In this document: in pieces, positions 8,473 through 15,911 of the stretch
How positions within the stretch are numbered: position 1 is the first letter of the stretch
Layout: every line of letters starts with the position of its first letter
NCBI GenBank assembly: GCA_018609825.1
Contig: JAHEOA010000068.1
Coordinates: 1-20,142 of the forward strand
From: Candidatus Bipolaricaulota bacterium
GTDB lineage: Bacteria; Bipolaricaulota; Bipolaricaulia; RBG-16-55-9
Reading direction: 5' to 3'
Length of the DNA: 20,142 nt
Notes under the pieces: generated by a model
Told to the model about the DNA's origin: nothing
What the model saw: the letters and a program-made list of their open reading frames with translations, nothing else
The model's database searches: none
Program-made: the position numbers and the translations under genes

Positions 8473-9554
8473 TCGTGCGCAAGCTGCTGCGTGTGCTGCC
8501 CCTCTATGTGATGCTGGCTGGCGTTGGCGCACTCATGGTCACGTTCCAGCGGCCCCTGGCTGACGTGTCGGGTCTGATTGGCGTGCCGATTCGGGTCGTT
8601 CAGCCGGTCGTCGGCGCGCTGGCGGGGCTCTTGATTGCCGGGGCCATCCACGCTGTTACGCGCACGGTCACGCGTCGCGTCGCCGAGGGGGGCGGCGTGG
8701 CGTTTCTGAACGGCGGGGTCCTCGCGCTCATGGGCGCGCTGCTCGGGCTTGTCGGGTTCTTCATCCTTGAGCTCCTGTTCACGCCCGGCCCGTGGCTCGA
8801 TCTCGCGGAGTCGGGGTTGGTCCTTTTTCTGACGTTTTTGGGGTTTCTCATCGGCTATCGCGAGGAGAACATCTTCTCCGCGCTCGTGGGCGGTGTGCCG
8901 GCGCTGCGCGATCATCCGTCGCTGCCGGTCAAGGTCCTGGACACCAGCGTCATCATCGACGGGCGCATCGAGGACCTCGTTCAGACGGGCTTCATCGAGG
9001 GCCAGCTGGTGATTCCGCAGTTCGTCCTGGAGGAGCTGCAGCAGATCGCCGACTCGGCGGACAACCTGCGGCGCCGCAAGGGACGCCGCGGCCTGGACGT
9101 TCTGCGCGCGCTGCGCAACAACGCCGAGCTGGACGTGCAGATCGTCGACACCGACTTCCCCGAGATCAGCGCCGTCGACCGGAAGCTGATCCAGCTGGCC
9201 AAGGAACTGGACGCCGATCTGCTCACCACGGATTTCAACCTGAACAAGGTCGCCCAAGTTGAGGACATCGAGGTGTTGAATATCAACAAGCTGGCCAACG
9301 CGGTCAAGCCGCGCTTCATCCCCGGCGAGGAACTCGAAGTCGAGGTCATCGACCGCGGCGAGGAGATCGGCCAGGGCGTCGGGTATCTCGACGACGGCAC
9401 CATGGTCGTCATCGAGAACGGGCGTCGGTTCATCGGCAAGACGGTCCGCGCGACCGTGTCGAGCTCGCTGCAGACCGACGCGGGCAAGATGCTCTTTGTC
9501 CGGCCCAAGGGCGAAGTCAATGGGGGCTGGGCCGAATCCTCGTCGTCGTCCTGA
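8469..9554 (+). CDS. yacL: YacL-type membrane protein with PIN and TRAM domains
   Basis: The protein has 361 residues. Hydrophobic segments lie at about 9-25, 42-62, 82-104 and 116-130, giving a four-span membrane part. The PIN nuclease domain begins VKVLDTSVIIDGRIEDL (acidic D158 and D164), continues IPQFVLEELQQIAD (E188/E189) and has LTTDFNLNKVAQ, so the acidic PIN residues are kept. The TRAM domain covers about 290-350 (FIPGEELEVEVIDRGEEIGQ to VSSSLQTDAGKM) and should bind RNA. B. subtilis YacL has the same architecture and also lies near ispD, though its cellular role is not well defined. No clear ribosome site precedes the GTG at 8469; see the short leader frame. The protein ends in a run of five serines. 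Confidence 0.93.
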   Translation: MIVRKLLRVLPLYVMLAGVGALMVTFQRPLADVSGLIGVPIRVVQPVVGALAGLLIAGAIHAVTRTVTRRVAEGGGVAFLNGGVLALMGALLGLVGFFILELLFTPGPWLDLAESGLVLFLTFLGFLIGYREENIFSALVGGVPALRDHPSLPVKVLDTSVIIDGRIEDLVQTGFIEGQLVIPQFVLEELQQIADSADNLRRRKGRRGLDVLRALRNNAELDVQIVDTDFPEISAVDRKLIQLAKELDADLLTTDFNLNKVAQVEDIEVLNINKLANAVKPRFIPGEELEVEVIDRGEEIGQGVGYLDDGTMVVIENGRRFIGKTVRATVSSSLQTDAGKMLFVRPKGEVNGGWAESSSSS

Positions 9555-9632
9555 CGGCGGTCAACCGTTTCCGTGAGCGACGTATGGAAGCTGCGTGTCA
9601 CCGCTACCCCACGACATGGGAGATGATGAAGC

Positions 9633-10334
9633 ATGCGTGAGGGCGACGTGGGCGCCGTGTTGCTGGCCGCCGGTCGCGGCCTGCGCATGGGGGCGGACAC
9701 CCCGAAGGCCTATCTGTCGCTCGGCGAGAAGCCGATGCTGCAACACAGCCTCGAGACGTTCGACGCCAGTTCGCTGATCGGCGAGATCGTCGTCGTGATC
9801 CATCCCGACGACCAGGCTCTGTTGGATGGGGACGTCCTCGGACGCCATGCGCCCGAGAGCCACCTGAAAGTCATCTACGGGGGTGCCCATCGCCAGGAGT
9901 CCGTCCAGGCCGGCGTCCGTGCCGTACGCTCGCCATGGGTCGCCGTTCACGACACGGCGCGCCCGTTCGTCTCGGACGCGCTGTTGGCCAGCGTCATCGA
10001 GGCGGCGGAGACCTATCGAGCGGGGCTGCCGGCCGTGCCGATCTCGGACACGGTCAAGACCGTCGACGACGACGGGTTCGCCCTCGGCGACGTCGACCGC
10101 GAGGCGCTCCACCTGGCCCAGACGCCCCAATGTTTTGAGCAGCTCCTGCTGGACCGCTCGCTCGACGACGCCGAGCGAGCGGGGCGTACCTTTACGGACG
10201 AATCCGGCGTCGTGCTCGCCATGAGCGGGATCAAGTCGCGCATCGTGCCCGGGGAGGCGACCAACCTCAAGGTGACCACGCCCCGCGACTTGGCGCTCGC
10301 CGAGGCGATGCTGCATGCCGGTCTGGTTGCCTGA
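9633..10334 (+). CDS. ispD: 2-C-methyl-D-erythritol 4-phosphate cytidylyltransferase
   Basis: IspD joins CTP and methylerythritol 4-phosphate to give CDP-methylerythritol in the non-mevalonate isoprenoid pathway. The 233-residue protein has the CTP loop VLLAAGRGLRMGADTPKAYL (R18 and K25 match the catalytic Arg and Lys), then VHDTARPFVS, LAQTPQCFEQ and FTDESGVVLAMSG, and finally VPGEATNLKVTTPRDLALAE. All are typical of IspD and the length is normal. GGGAG lies 10 bases before the ATG. The gene is 78 bases behind yacL on the same strand and is probably co-transcribed with it. ispF, often fused or adjacent, is not in the window. The presence of ispD implies that the organism makes isoprenoids by the MEP route. 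Confidence 0.96.
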   Translation: MREGDVGAVLLAAGRGLRMGADTPKAYLSLGEKPMLQHSLETFDASSLIGEIVVVIHPDDQALLDGDVLGRHAPESHLKVIYGGAHRQESVQAGVRAVRSPWVAVHDTARPFVSDALLASVIEAAETYRAGLPAVPISDTVKTVDDDGFALGDVDREALHLAQTPQCFEQLLLDRSLDDAERAGRTFTDESGVVLAMSGIKSRIVPGEATNLKVTTPRDLALAEAMLHAGLVA

Positions 10335-10339
10335 TTCGC

Positions 10340-10369
10340 TTGATTGGAGCTGTCTTGGCCGCGTACACT
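10340..10369 (+). promoter_or_regulatory. Predicted promoter of the M16 peptidase pair
   Basis: TTGATT (10340-10345) and TACACT (10364-10369) are 18 bases apart. This predicts a transcript start near 10376 and a leader of about 100 bases. The 145-base gap between ispD and the peptidase gene otherwise holds a G+C-rich stretch and a short upstream ORF. No terminator is visible after ispD. Confidence 0.4.
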
Positions 10370-10453
10370 GCGCGCGTCTGTCGCCAGCCGCGCGCGAGGC
10401 GTTATGCTGATCAATCGTCGATGAGCCCGCACCGCGTTGAGGAGAAAATCCCA

Positions 10454-10501
10454 ATGATACTGTCCAGAGGAGGTATGTCATGTTCGAGCGATTGGGCGTG
10501 A
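10454..10501 (+). CDS. Short upstream ORF overlapping the M16 peptidase start
   Basis: An ATG at 10454, with GAGGAGA at 10439-10445 (8-base spacing), opens a 15-codon frame, MILSRGGMSCSSDWA. It stops at 10501, 21 bases inside the next gene in another frame. Its AGA GGA GGT codons are also the ribosome site of the peptidase gene, so translation of one should affect the other. It could be a regulatory leader peptide or chance. Confidence 0.3.
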   Translation: MILSRGGMSCSSDWA

Positions 10502-11937
10502 TCGTCCTGATCGCGGCCGCGCTGGTCGCCGGCGTTGTGCTTTATCTGTCCATGCCGCCGTCGACGTCCACGGGGCCGCCATCGTCCCCGACCGCCCCGG
10601 ATGACGCGCAACCGTCTCAACAACAAGACCAGGCCGAGCAACCCCCGAGCCAAGACACGGCTGAGGAAACCGCCAGCGAGGCGCCGCTGGCCGAGCGCAC
10701 GCTCGACAACGGCCTGAAGGTCATCGTCTACGAGGACCACACGGCCCCCGTCGTGGCGGTCAACGTCTGGTACAAGGTCGGCTCGCGCAACGAGCCCGCC
10801 GACAAGAAGGGCATGGCCCAGATGCTGGAGCACATGATGTTCAAGGGCTCGGAGAACGTCGGCCCCGAGGAGCACGCTCGGCTCATCAACCAGTCCGGTG
10901 GCTCCGCCAACGCCTTCACGCGCGAGGACGTCACGGCCTACTTCGAAACGCTGCCGGCGGAAAAGCTCGAACGGGCGCTTCGCCTGGAAGCCGAACGGAT
11001 GCAGAATCTCATCGTGGATCCCGAGCAGTTCCGCTCCGAGCGGAAGGTTCTCAAGGAGGAATACCACGCCCGCATGCAGAACAACCCTACGTCCCGGGCG
11101 ATTCAGCGCTTCCGCCAGGTGGCGTTTGAGGGCACGCCCTACGCCTGGACGCCGGCCGGAACGCCCGACGGATTCGACAACATCGCCGTGGCCGATCTGA
11201 AGCGCTTCTATCAGACCTACTACGCGCCGAACAACGCGGTGCTCGTGGTCGCGGGCCATGTTCAGCCCGAGCGCGCGTTCGCGTTGGTCCGCGAGCACTT
11301 CGGGGACGTGCCCCGCAGCGAGCTGCCCGAGGAGATCGACGTCAGTATGCCGACTCCCGAGGAGATGCAGGCCGCGCGAATCCGGATGCCCGTCCAGCTT
11401 CCGGCGGTCATCGGCGGCTATCCCTTGCCGTCCGCGGGCAGCGAGGACGCGGCCGCCCTGGAGGTCGCGGGGACGATCCTCTCGGCCGGCAAGAGTTCCC
11501 GATTGCAGCAGTCGATCGTGCGCGAACAGAACTTGGCGGTCGCGGCCGGCGGCGTGCCCCAGTTCTACAAGGACCTGGGCATGATGCTGCTGTTCGCGTT
11601 CTACACGCCGGATCAGAACCCCAGCGACGTGCAGTCCGCGCTGCTGGCCGAGATCGACAAGTTGCGCAACGAGCCCGTGGGCGACCGTGAGCTGCAGAAG
11701 GCCAAAAACCAGCTCAAGTCCCAGTACGTGTTCAACCTGGACTCGATCAGCGGCGTCGCGAACGCCATCGGCGAAGCCGAAGTCATCCGCGGCGATGCCC
11801 GGAAGTTTCTCCGGGGCAAGAGCCGCTACGAGGACGTCACAGCTGAGGACGTGCAGCGCGTCGCTCAGACGTATCTGAGCAAGGATCGACTGACGCTGGT
11901 GCAACTCGTGCTGCAAGAAGGAGGCGGGTCGCAATGA
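10480..11937 (+). CDS. Membrane-anchored M16 (insulinase-family) peptidase, metal-site subunit with QxxEH
   Basis: The protein has 485 residues. A membrane anchor lies at about 5-25, followed by a Pro/Ser/Gln/Glu-rich linker to about 70 and then two M16 domains. The metal site normally reads HxxEH; here it is GMAQMLEHMMFKG, with Gln at 114 in place of the first His ligand. The base E117, H118 and the third ligand E194 (in SERKVLKEEY, 76 residues later as expected) are kept. The second domain has VREQNLAVAAGG, where the usual Tyr of the Arg/Tyr pair is missing. That is normal for the metal-site subunit of a two-gene M16B enzyme. AGAGGAGG lies 6 bases before the ATG. The stop overlaps the second M16 gene as ATGA. 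It probably acts on peptides at the outer face of the inner membrane, unless the Gln abolishes activity. Confidence 0.9.
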   Translation: MFERLGVIVLIAAALVAGVVLYLSMPPSTSTGPPSSPTAPDDAQPSQQQDQAEQPPSQDTAEETASEAPLAERTLDNGLKVIVYEDHTAPVVAVNVWYKVGSRNEPADKKGMAQMLEHMMFKGSENVGPEEHARLINQSGGSANAFTREDVTAYFETLPAEKLERALRLEAERMQNLIVDPEQFRSERKVLKEEYHARMQNNPTSRAIQRFRQVAFEGTPYAWTPAGTPDGFDNIAVADLKRFYQTYYAPNNAVLVVAGHVQPERAFALVREHFGDVPRSELPEEIDVSMPTPEEMQAARIRMPVQLPAVIGGYPLPSAGSEDAAALEVAGTILSAGKSSRLQQSIVREQNLAVAAGGVPQFYKDLGMMLLFAFYTPDQNPSDVQSALLAEIDKLRNEPVGDRELQKAKNQLKSQYVFNLDSISGVANAIGEAEVIRGDARKFLRGKSRYEDVTAEDVQRVAQTYLSKDRLTLVQLVLQEGGGSQ

Positions 11938-14138
11938 GTCGACGTTTCTTATCAAGGCCGTTGGTGGTCACGATGGCAACCCTGGCGATGATCGCCGGCG
12001 CCTCGGCGCTCGGTTGGGCCCAAGCGTCGGACGTCGAGCAGATCAACCTCCCGCCGACGCAGCGGACGACGTTGGACAACGGGCTCGAGGTCCTCGTGCT
12101 CGAACAGCCCAACCTGCCGATCGTCCAGTTTGATCTCAGGGTAGGGGCCGCCGGCTCTGCCCGGGATCCCGACGGGAAATCGGGCTTGGCCTCGTTCACG
12201 GCCCGGATGCTGACCGAGGGCACCGACAACCGCACCGGCGACGAGATCGCGGAAAAGATCGACTTCGTGGGCGGCCAGCTGGGCGCGAGCGCCTCGACCG
12301 ACTACGCCACGGTCAACGCCAAGGTGCTGAGCAAGGACCTGGACGTCGGCTTGGAGCTGCTGGCGGACGTCGTGATCAACCCGACGTTTCCCCGTTCGAA
12401 CCTCTCCACGGTGCGGCGCCAGCTGACCGGCAACGTCCGCTCGGCGCAGGATAACCCGAGCGCGCTCGTCGAGCGCCGCTTCCGCGACATGCTCTTCGGC
12501 AGCGGGCATCCCTTGGGGCGTCTTCCGACGGAGAGTTCGCTCAACGCGATCGTGCGGGGCGACTTGGCGCGGTTCCACGAGACCCACTACCGCCCGAACG
12601 TCGCCACGCTCGTCGTTGCGGGCGACGTGACCGCCTCACAGATCCTTCCCCAGGTCCGCGAGGCCTTCGGGTCCTGGCAGCAGGCATCCGTGCCCGAGTT
12701 CCAGATGGAATCGCCGCCGACGCCGGAGTCGCGCGACGCGCTCTTCGTCCATAAGCCGGGCCAGACCCAAGTCCAGATCGCACTCGGCGAGCCGGGTCTG
12801 GCCGTCTCCAGCGATGACTACCTCGCCATGCAGATCGCCAACTACGTCCTGGGCGGCGGGGCGTTCTCCTCGCGACTGTTGCAGGTCGTGCGCTCCGAGG
12901 CCGGGCAGACGTATTCGATTTCGAGCCAGTATGCGTCGTTCCAGTTCCCCGGCTACTTCAAAGTGAGCACGTTCACGCGCAACGAGCAACTGACCGAGAC
13001 CCTGCAGTTGGTGATGGACGAACTGGAGAAGTTCCAGTCCGAGGGCCTGACCGCCGACGAGCTGGAGGCCGCCAAGGACCACATCGCCGGCAGCTACGTG
13101 CTCGGCCTGGAGACGCTGTCGGGGTTGGCCAACGAGGTCCAGAACGCGGTCACCTACGACCGGGGCCTCGACTGGATTCGGGACTACAAGCGCACGATCC
13201 GCTCATTCACCCTTGATGAGATCAACGGGGCGATCCCCGAGCACCTCCATCCCGGCAAGCTCCAGATGGCACTGTTGGGCGACTTTGACGCGCTCGCTCA
13301 GATCGGAACCCAGACCGACGAGCTGGTCCAAGGGATTCCGCTGGGTGAAGTCGGCGTCGTGGAGTGGACGCAGCCGCTGGACGCCGAGCCGACGAGCTAC
13401 GCGGCGTTCACCCAGCAACGCGAGCAGGCTCGGCAGCCCTTGACGATCGACTGGGAGGCCGACGTCGGCGACGACGCGCGATCGGTATTGGAGAACGTCA
13501 TCGAGGCCGAGGGCGGCGTCGACGCGCTGGAGTCGCTCCGGTCCTATCACGCCGTCGGTCAGGGGATCGTGCGCCAGCAGGGCCAGACGATGAGCGCCCA
13601 GATCGAGACCTGGGTCGATCCCCCGCTGAAAGTGCGCCAGCGGACGACGATCGCGCTTGGCGAGCAGGCGGTCGCGGTGGACTATCTCTGGAACGGCGAA
13701 CAGGGCTGGGTCAGCCAGGGGCAGAACTGGCGGGCCATGCCGGCCGAGCTGACCCGGGAGATGAAGGTCGGGATGGTCTTTGATCCGGTCTTCGGGCCGT
13801 TGTTCGTCAGCCGCGAGGGCTACCGGTTCCGCCACGTGGGCCAAGTCGAGATCGACGGCGCCACGGCCGACGTCATCCGCGTAACGACCCCCGATGGCCA
13901 TTGGGCGAAGCTCTACTACGACACGCAGACCCATCTGTTGCGTCGCATGGAGCGGCCCGAGGCGGCGGAGCAGACGCGGACGACCTACTATCGCGACTAC
14001 CGCGAGGTGAACGGCTATCGGGTCCCGCACGTCCGCCAGACGATCGTTGCGGAGCAAGTGATCAGCCGAGTCCGGCTCCAGACCGTGGAGATCAACCAGA
14101 AGCTGGATCCGGAGCTCTTCCAGAACCCCACGAACTGA
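11934..14138 (+). CDS. Secreted M16-family partner protein with C-terminal LolA-like domain
   Basis: The protein has 734 residues. A signal peptide covers about 1-30 (VVTMATLAMIAGASALGWAQA) with no lipobox Cys. M16 domains run to about 470. The HxxEH position reads GLASFTARMLTEGT, so it cannot bind zinc there. The Arg/Tyr pair is kept in VVRSEAGQTYSISS. This is the non-metal subunit of an M16B heterodimer and complements its neighbour. Residues from about 485 (ENVIEAEGGVDALESL) to the end look like the beta-rich LolA/RseB-type fold of lipoprotein carriers, with YLWNGEQGWVSQGQNWRAMP and KLYYDTQTHLLRRME. Similar M16 plus LolA-like proteins occur in diderm bacteria. AAGGAGG lies 9 bases before the ATG. 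The LolA-like call rests on pattern and I am less sure of it. Confidence 0.88.
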   Translation: MSRRFLSRPLVVTMATLAMIAGASALGWAQASDVEQINLPPTQRTTLDNGLEVLVLEQPNLPIVQFDLRVGAAGSARDPDGKSGLASFTARMLTEGTDNRTGDEIAEKIDFVGGQLGASASTDYATVNAKVLSKDLDVGLELLADVVINPTFPRSNLSTVRRQLTGNVRSAQDNPSALVERRFRDMLFGSGHPLGRLPTESSLNAIVRGDLARFHETHYRPNVATLVVAGDVTASQILPQVREAFGSWQQASVPEFQMESPPTPESRDALFVHKPGQTQVQIALGEPGLAVSSDDYLAMQIANYVLGGGAFSSRLLQVVRSEAGQTYSISSQYASFQFPGYFKVSTFTRNEQLTETLQLVMDELEKFQSEGLTADELEAAKDHIAGSYVLGLETLSGLANEVQNAVTYDRGLDWIRDYKRTIRSFTLDEINGAIPEHLHPGKLQMALLGDFDALAQIGTQTDELVQGIPLGEVGVVEWTQPLDAEPTSYAAFTQQREQARQPLTIDWEADVGDDARSVLENVIEAEGGVDALESLRSYHAVGQGIVRQQGQTMSAQIETWVDPPLKVRQRTTIALGEQAVAVDYLWNGEQGWVSQGQNWRAMPAELTREMKVGMVFDPVFGPLFVSREGYRFRHVGQVEIDGATADVIRVTTPDGHWAKLYYDTQTHLLRRMERPEAAEQTRTTYYRDYREVNGYRVPHVRQTIVAEQVISRVRLQTVEINQKLDPELFQNPTN

Positions 14139-14176
14139 CGCCACGCACTGCCAGCGACCTCATCCCCCGCATCGTA

Positions 14177-14209
14177 ACGAGGGGGCGGTCCTCGCGACCG
14201 CCCCCTCGT
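14177..14209. terminator. Perfect 14-bp hairpin, likely transcription terminator
   Basis: ACGAGGGGGCGGTC (14177-14190) and its exact reverse complement (14196-14209) flank the 5-base loop CTCGC. It starts 38 bases after the M16 stop and lies upstream of the next promoter. No T-run follows on either side, so it is a U-less type or an RNA-stabilising 3' hairpin. It is the only strong terminator-like structure I see in the window. Confidence 0.7.
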
Positions 14210-14229
14210 CTCCAGGGGTCTGTCCGTGC

Positions 14230-14260
14230 TTGACGCGTTCCCCCGTCGTCGGGCTATGAT
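14230..14260 (+). promoter_or_regulatory. Predicted promoter of the vWA gene
   Basis: TTGACG (14230-14235) and TATGAT (14255-14260) each match five of six consensus bases, but the spacer is 19 bases, longer than ideal. The transcript would start near 14267, about 42 bases before the GTG at 14309. It lies between the M16 terminator hairpin and the vWA gene, as expected. Confidence 0.45.
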
Positions 14261-14308
14261 CGGGCAACCATCGCAGACCGTATCCGCATAGCGCAGGGAG
14301 GATTTGAC

Positions 14309-15328
14309 GTGAACCGCTCACCTCGTTGGACGCATTGGCTGCCACGGACGCTCGTCGCCCTGGTTGGACTGGCAGCGTTGGGGTTCGCCTGGGGCGGCGA
14401 GGCACAGGCGCCCGCGTTGAGCCTCGAACCGTCGATCGATCCCGCCAGCATCGCGGCCCGCGGCGAAGGTGACCCCGACACCGCGTCCGTGACGTTGACG
14501 ATCCGAGCGCCGGAAGCCGAGGGCCCGTCGCTCGATCTGGTCCTGGCGCTCGATCGCTCCGCCAGCGTGGACATCGAACGCGTGCGGCGTGTGGCCCAGA
14601 CGATCGTCGACCACCTGGCCCCGGACGATCAGATCGGGGTCGTCTCGTTCGCGGCCGGCGCATCGGTCGCTCAAGCGCTGACCGACGACCGCACGGCCGT
14701 TCGGGAGGCGGTTGCCGGACTGACGGCCGAGCCCATGACGGCGCTCGGCGACGGACTGCGATTGGCGCTCGATGAGCTGGCGAGCAACGGGCGCTCGGGC
14801 GCCCAGCCCTTGGTCGTTCTGCTCACCGACGGCGTCAACCTCGTCGGAGGGTCCCCGCTCCCCGAGGCGGACCGCGCGGCCGAGAGCGGCGTCCCCGTCA
14901 TGGCCGTCGGCGCGGCCGATACGCTCCGGACGCGCTTGATGGATGACCTGGCGCGGCGCGCCGGGGGCACGTTCTACGCGCGCTTCAGCCCGGACGTGCT
15001 CACCTCGATCTTCGGCCATGTGGATCGGCCCGTGGTCGCTCGATCGCTGTTGCTGCGCGACACGATCGCGGGCGAGCTGCGCTACGAGGGCGCCGATGGG
15101 AACGCGCCCTCGGTGTTGCCCGGCGAGGCGGTCACCCGGCTCGAATGGAGCGCTTCCCGGATGTTCGCCGGCGAGGTCTGGGCGAGGACGTATCGGCTCA
15201 GCGGGGATGAGCCCGGCACGTATCGCCTCCACCGACGGCCGTCCGGGCTGAGCTATCGCAGCGCCTCCGGGCGCGCGGTCGAGATCGCGTTTCCCGGGCG
15301 TCGGGAACTGACCGTCCAAGCCCCCTGA
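14309..15328 (+). CDS. Secreted von Willebrand factor A domain protein
   Basis: The protein has 339 residues. An N-terminal export signal or anchor lies at about 10-34 (LPRTLVALVGLAALGFAWGG then EAQA). The vWA domain starts at about 75 and keeps the full metal-ion-dependent adhesion site: D82, S84 and S86 in LDRSAS, T144 in MTALGDGL and D174 in LLTDGVN. The fold ends at about 220, and a beta-rich region of about 110 residues follows. Such proteins bind protein partners through Mg2+; the layout resembles BatA/BatB and TerF-like exported vWA proteins, but no Bat or MoxR partners are here. AGGGAGG lies 7 bases before the GTG start. It is followed 23 bases later by a MazG-type gene. The partner and role are unknown. 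Confidence 0.88.
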   Translation: MNRSPRWTHWLPRTLVALVGLAALGFAWGGEAQAPALSLEPSIDPASIAARGEGDPDTASVTLTIRAPEAEGPSLDLVLALDRSASVDIERVRRVAQTIVDHLAPDDQIGVVSFAAGASVAQALTDDRTAVREAVAGLTAEPMTALGDGLRLALDELASNGRSGAQPLVVLLTDGVNLVGGSPLPEADRAAESGVPVMAVGAADTLRTRLMDDLARRAGGTFYARFSPDVLTSIFGHVDRPVVARSLLLRDTIAGELRYEGADGNAPSVLPGEAVTRLEWSASRMFAGEVWARTYRLSGDEPGTYRLHRRPSGLSYRSASGRAVEIAFPGRRELTVQAP

Positions 15329-15351
15329 GCGGCCCTCTGAGGATGCCAAAC

Positions 15352-15690
15352 ATGGCCACTGAGCGATTTGACGACTATCAGCGCGAGTCGCGCAAGACGT
15401 GGAACGAGATCCGCATGGACCACCCGATCATCTATCCCACGATGGGGCTGGTCAACGAGGCGGGCGAGCTGGCGGGCAAGATCAAGAAGATCTTTCGCGA
15501 CAAGGGCGGCGAGATTGAGGACTCGGACCGCGACGCGCTGCGGGGCGAGCTTGGCGACTGCCTCTGGTATCTGTCCCAGATCTGCACGGAGCTGGACCTG
15601 TCGCTGGACGAGGTCGCCAGTGCCAACCTCGCTAAGCTGGTCTCGCGGTTCGATCGTGGCGTGATCGGCGGCGAGGGCGACGACCGCTGA
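15352..15690 (+). CDS. MazG-type nucleoside triphosphate pyrophosphohydrolase
   Basis: The 112-residue all-helical protein has the MazG metal motif in two parts: E36 and E39 in LVNEAGELAGKIKKIF, and E66 and D69 in RGELGDCLWYLSQI. Enzymes of this family split NTPs or dNTPs to the monophosphate and pyrophosphate and often clean up non-standard nucleotides. It begins ERFDDYQRESRKTW, as in short single-domain MazG-like proteins; full-length MazG has two such domains. Two ATGs are in frame (15343 and 15352). The second is preferred because GAGG at 15339-15342 is 9 bases from it and overlaps closely with the first. It lies 23 bases behind the vWA gene and may share its transcript, with no obvious functional link. 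Confidence 0.88.
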   Translation: MATERFDDYQRESRKTWNEIRMDHPIIYPTMGLVNEAGELAGKIKKIFRDKGGEIEDSDRDALRGELGDCLWYLSQICTELDLSLDEVASANLAKLVSRFDRGVIGGEGDDR

Positions 15691-15698
15691 CGCTTTCC

Positions 15699-15902
15699 AT
15701 GGCCGTCGATGTTGACCCAATCCCGGGCCGAGTTGGGGAGGCCCGGCCGTCCTCTCCCGAGGCCGACCTGGTCGAGTTGGCTGACGAGGGTGCCCACTCC
15801 CCCGGCGAGGGCCGCGTCGCCTGCCTGATCTCCATCCTCATGTGGGACGAGACGCTCAGGCCTCGGACGCGTCGGCATTTCCCGGTGGGGGACGCACGCT
15901 AG
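15699..15902 (+). CDS. Hypothetical 67-residue ORF (doubtful)
   Basis: The 221 bases between the MazG-type gene and the exchanger hold this plus-strand frame. Its ATG comes 8 bases after the MazG stop, and its TAG ends 9 bases before the exchanger ATG. The predicted peptide begins MAVDVDPIPGRVGEARPSSP and has a short hydrophobic patch ACLISILMW. I do not recognise it. Third codon positions are mostly G or C, as in the neighbours, but minus-strand frames are also open here, so that is weak evidence. It has no clear ribosome site. The exchanger also lacks one, so coupling through this ORF is possible. It could instead be a remnant or non-coding spacer. Confidence 0.3.
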   Translation: MAVDVDPIPGRVGEARPSSPEADLVELADEGAHSPGEGRVACLISILMWDETLRPRTRRHFPVGDAR

Positions 15903-15911
15903 TCGCGGCCC

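Noticed and set aside
10411..11955. Minus-strand frame of 514 codons across the first M16 gene
   Set aside because: It is antisense to a recognisable M16 peptidase. It contains only low-complexity Leu/Arg/Gly-rich translation.
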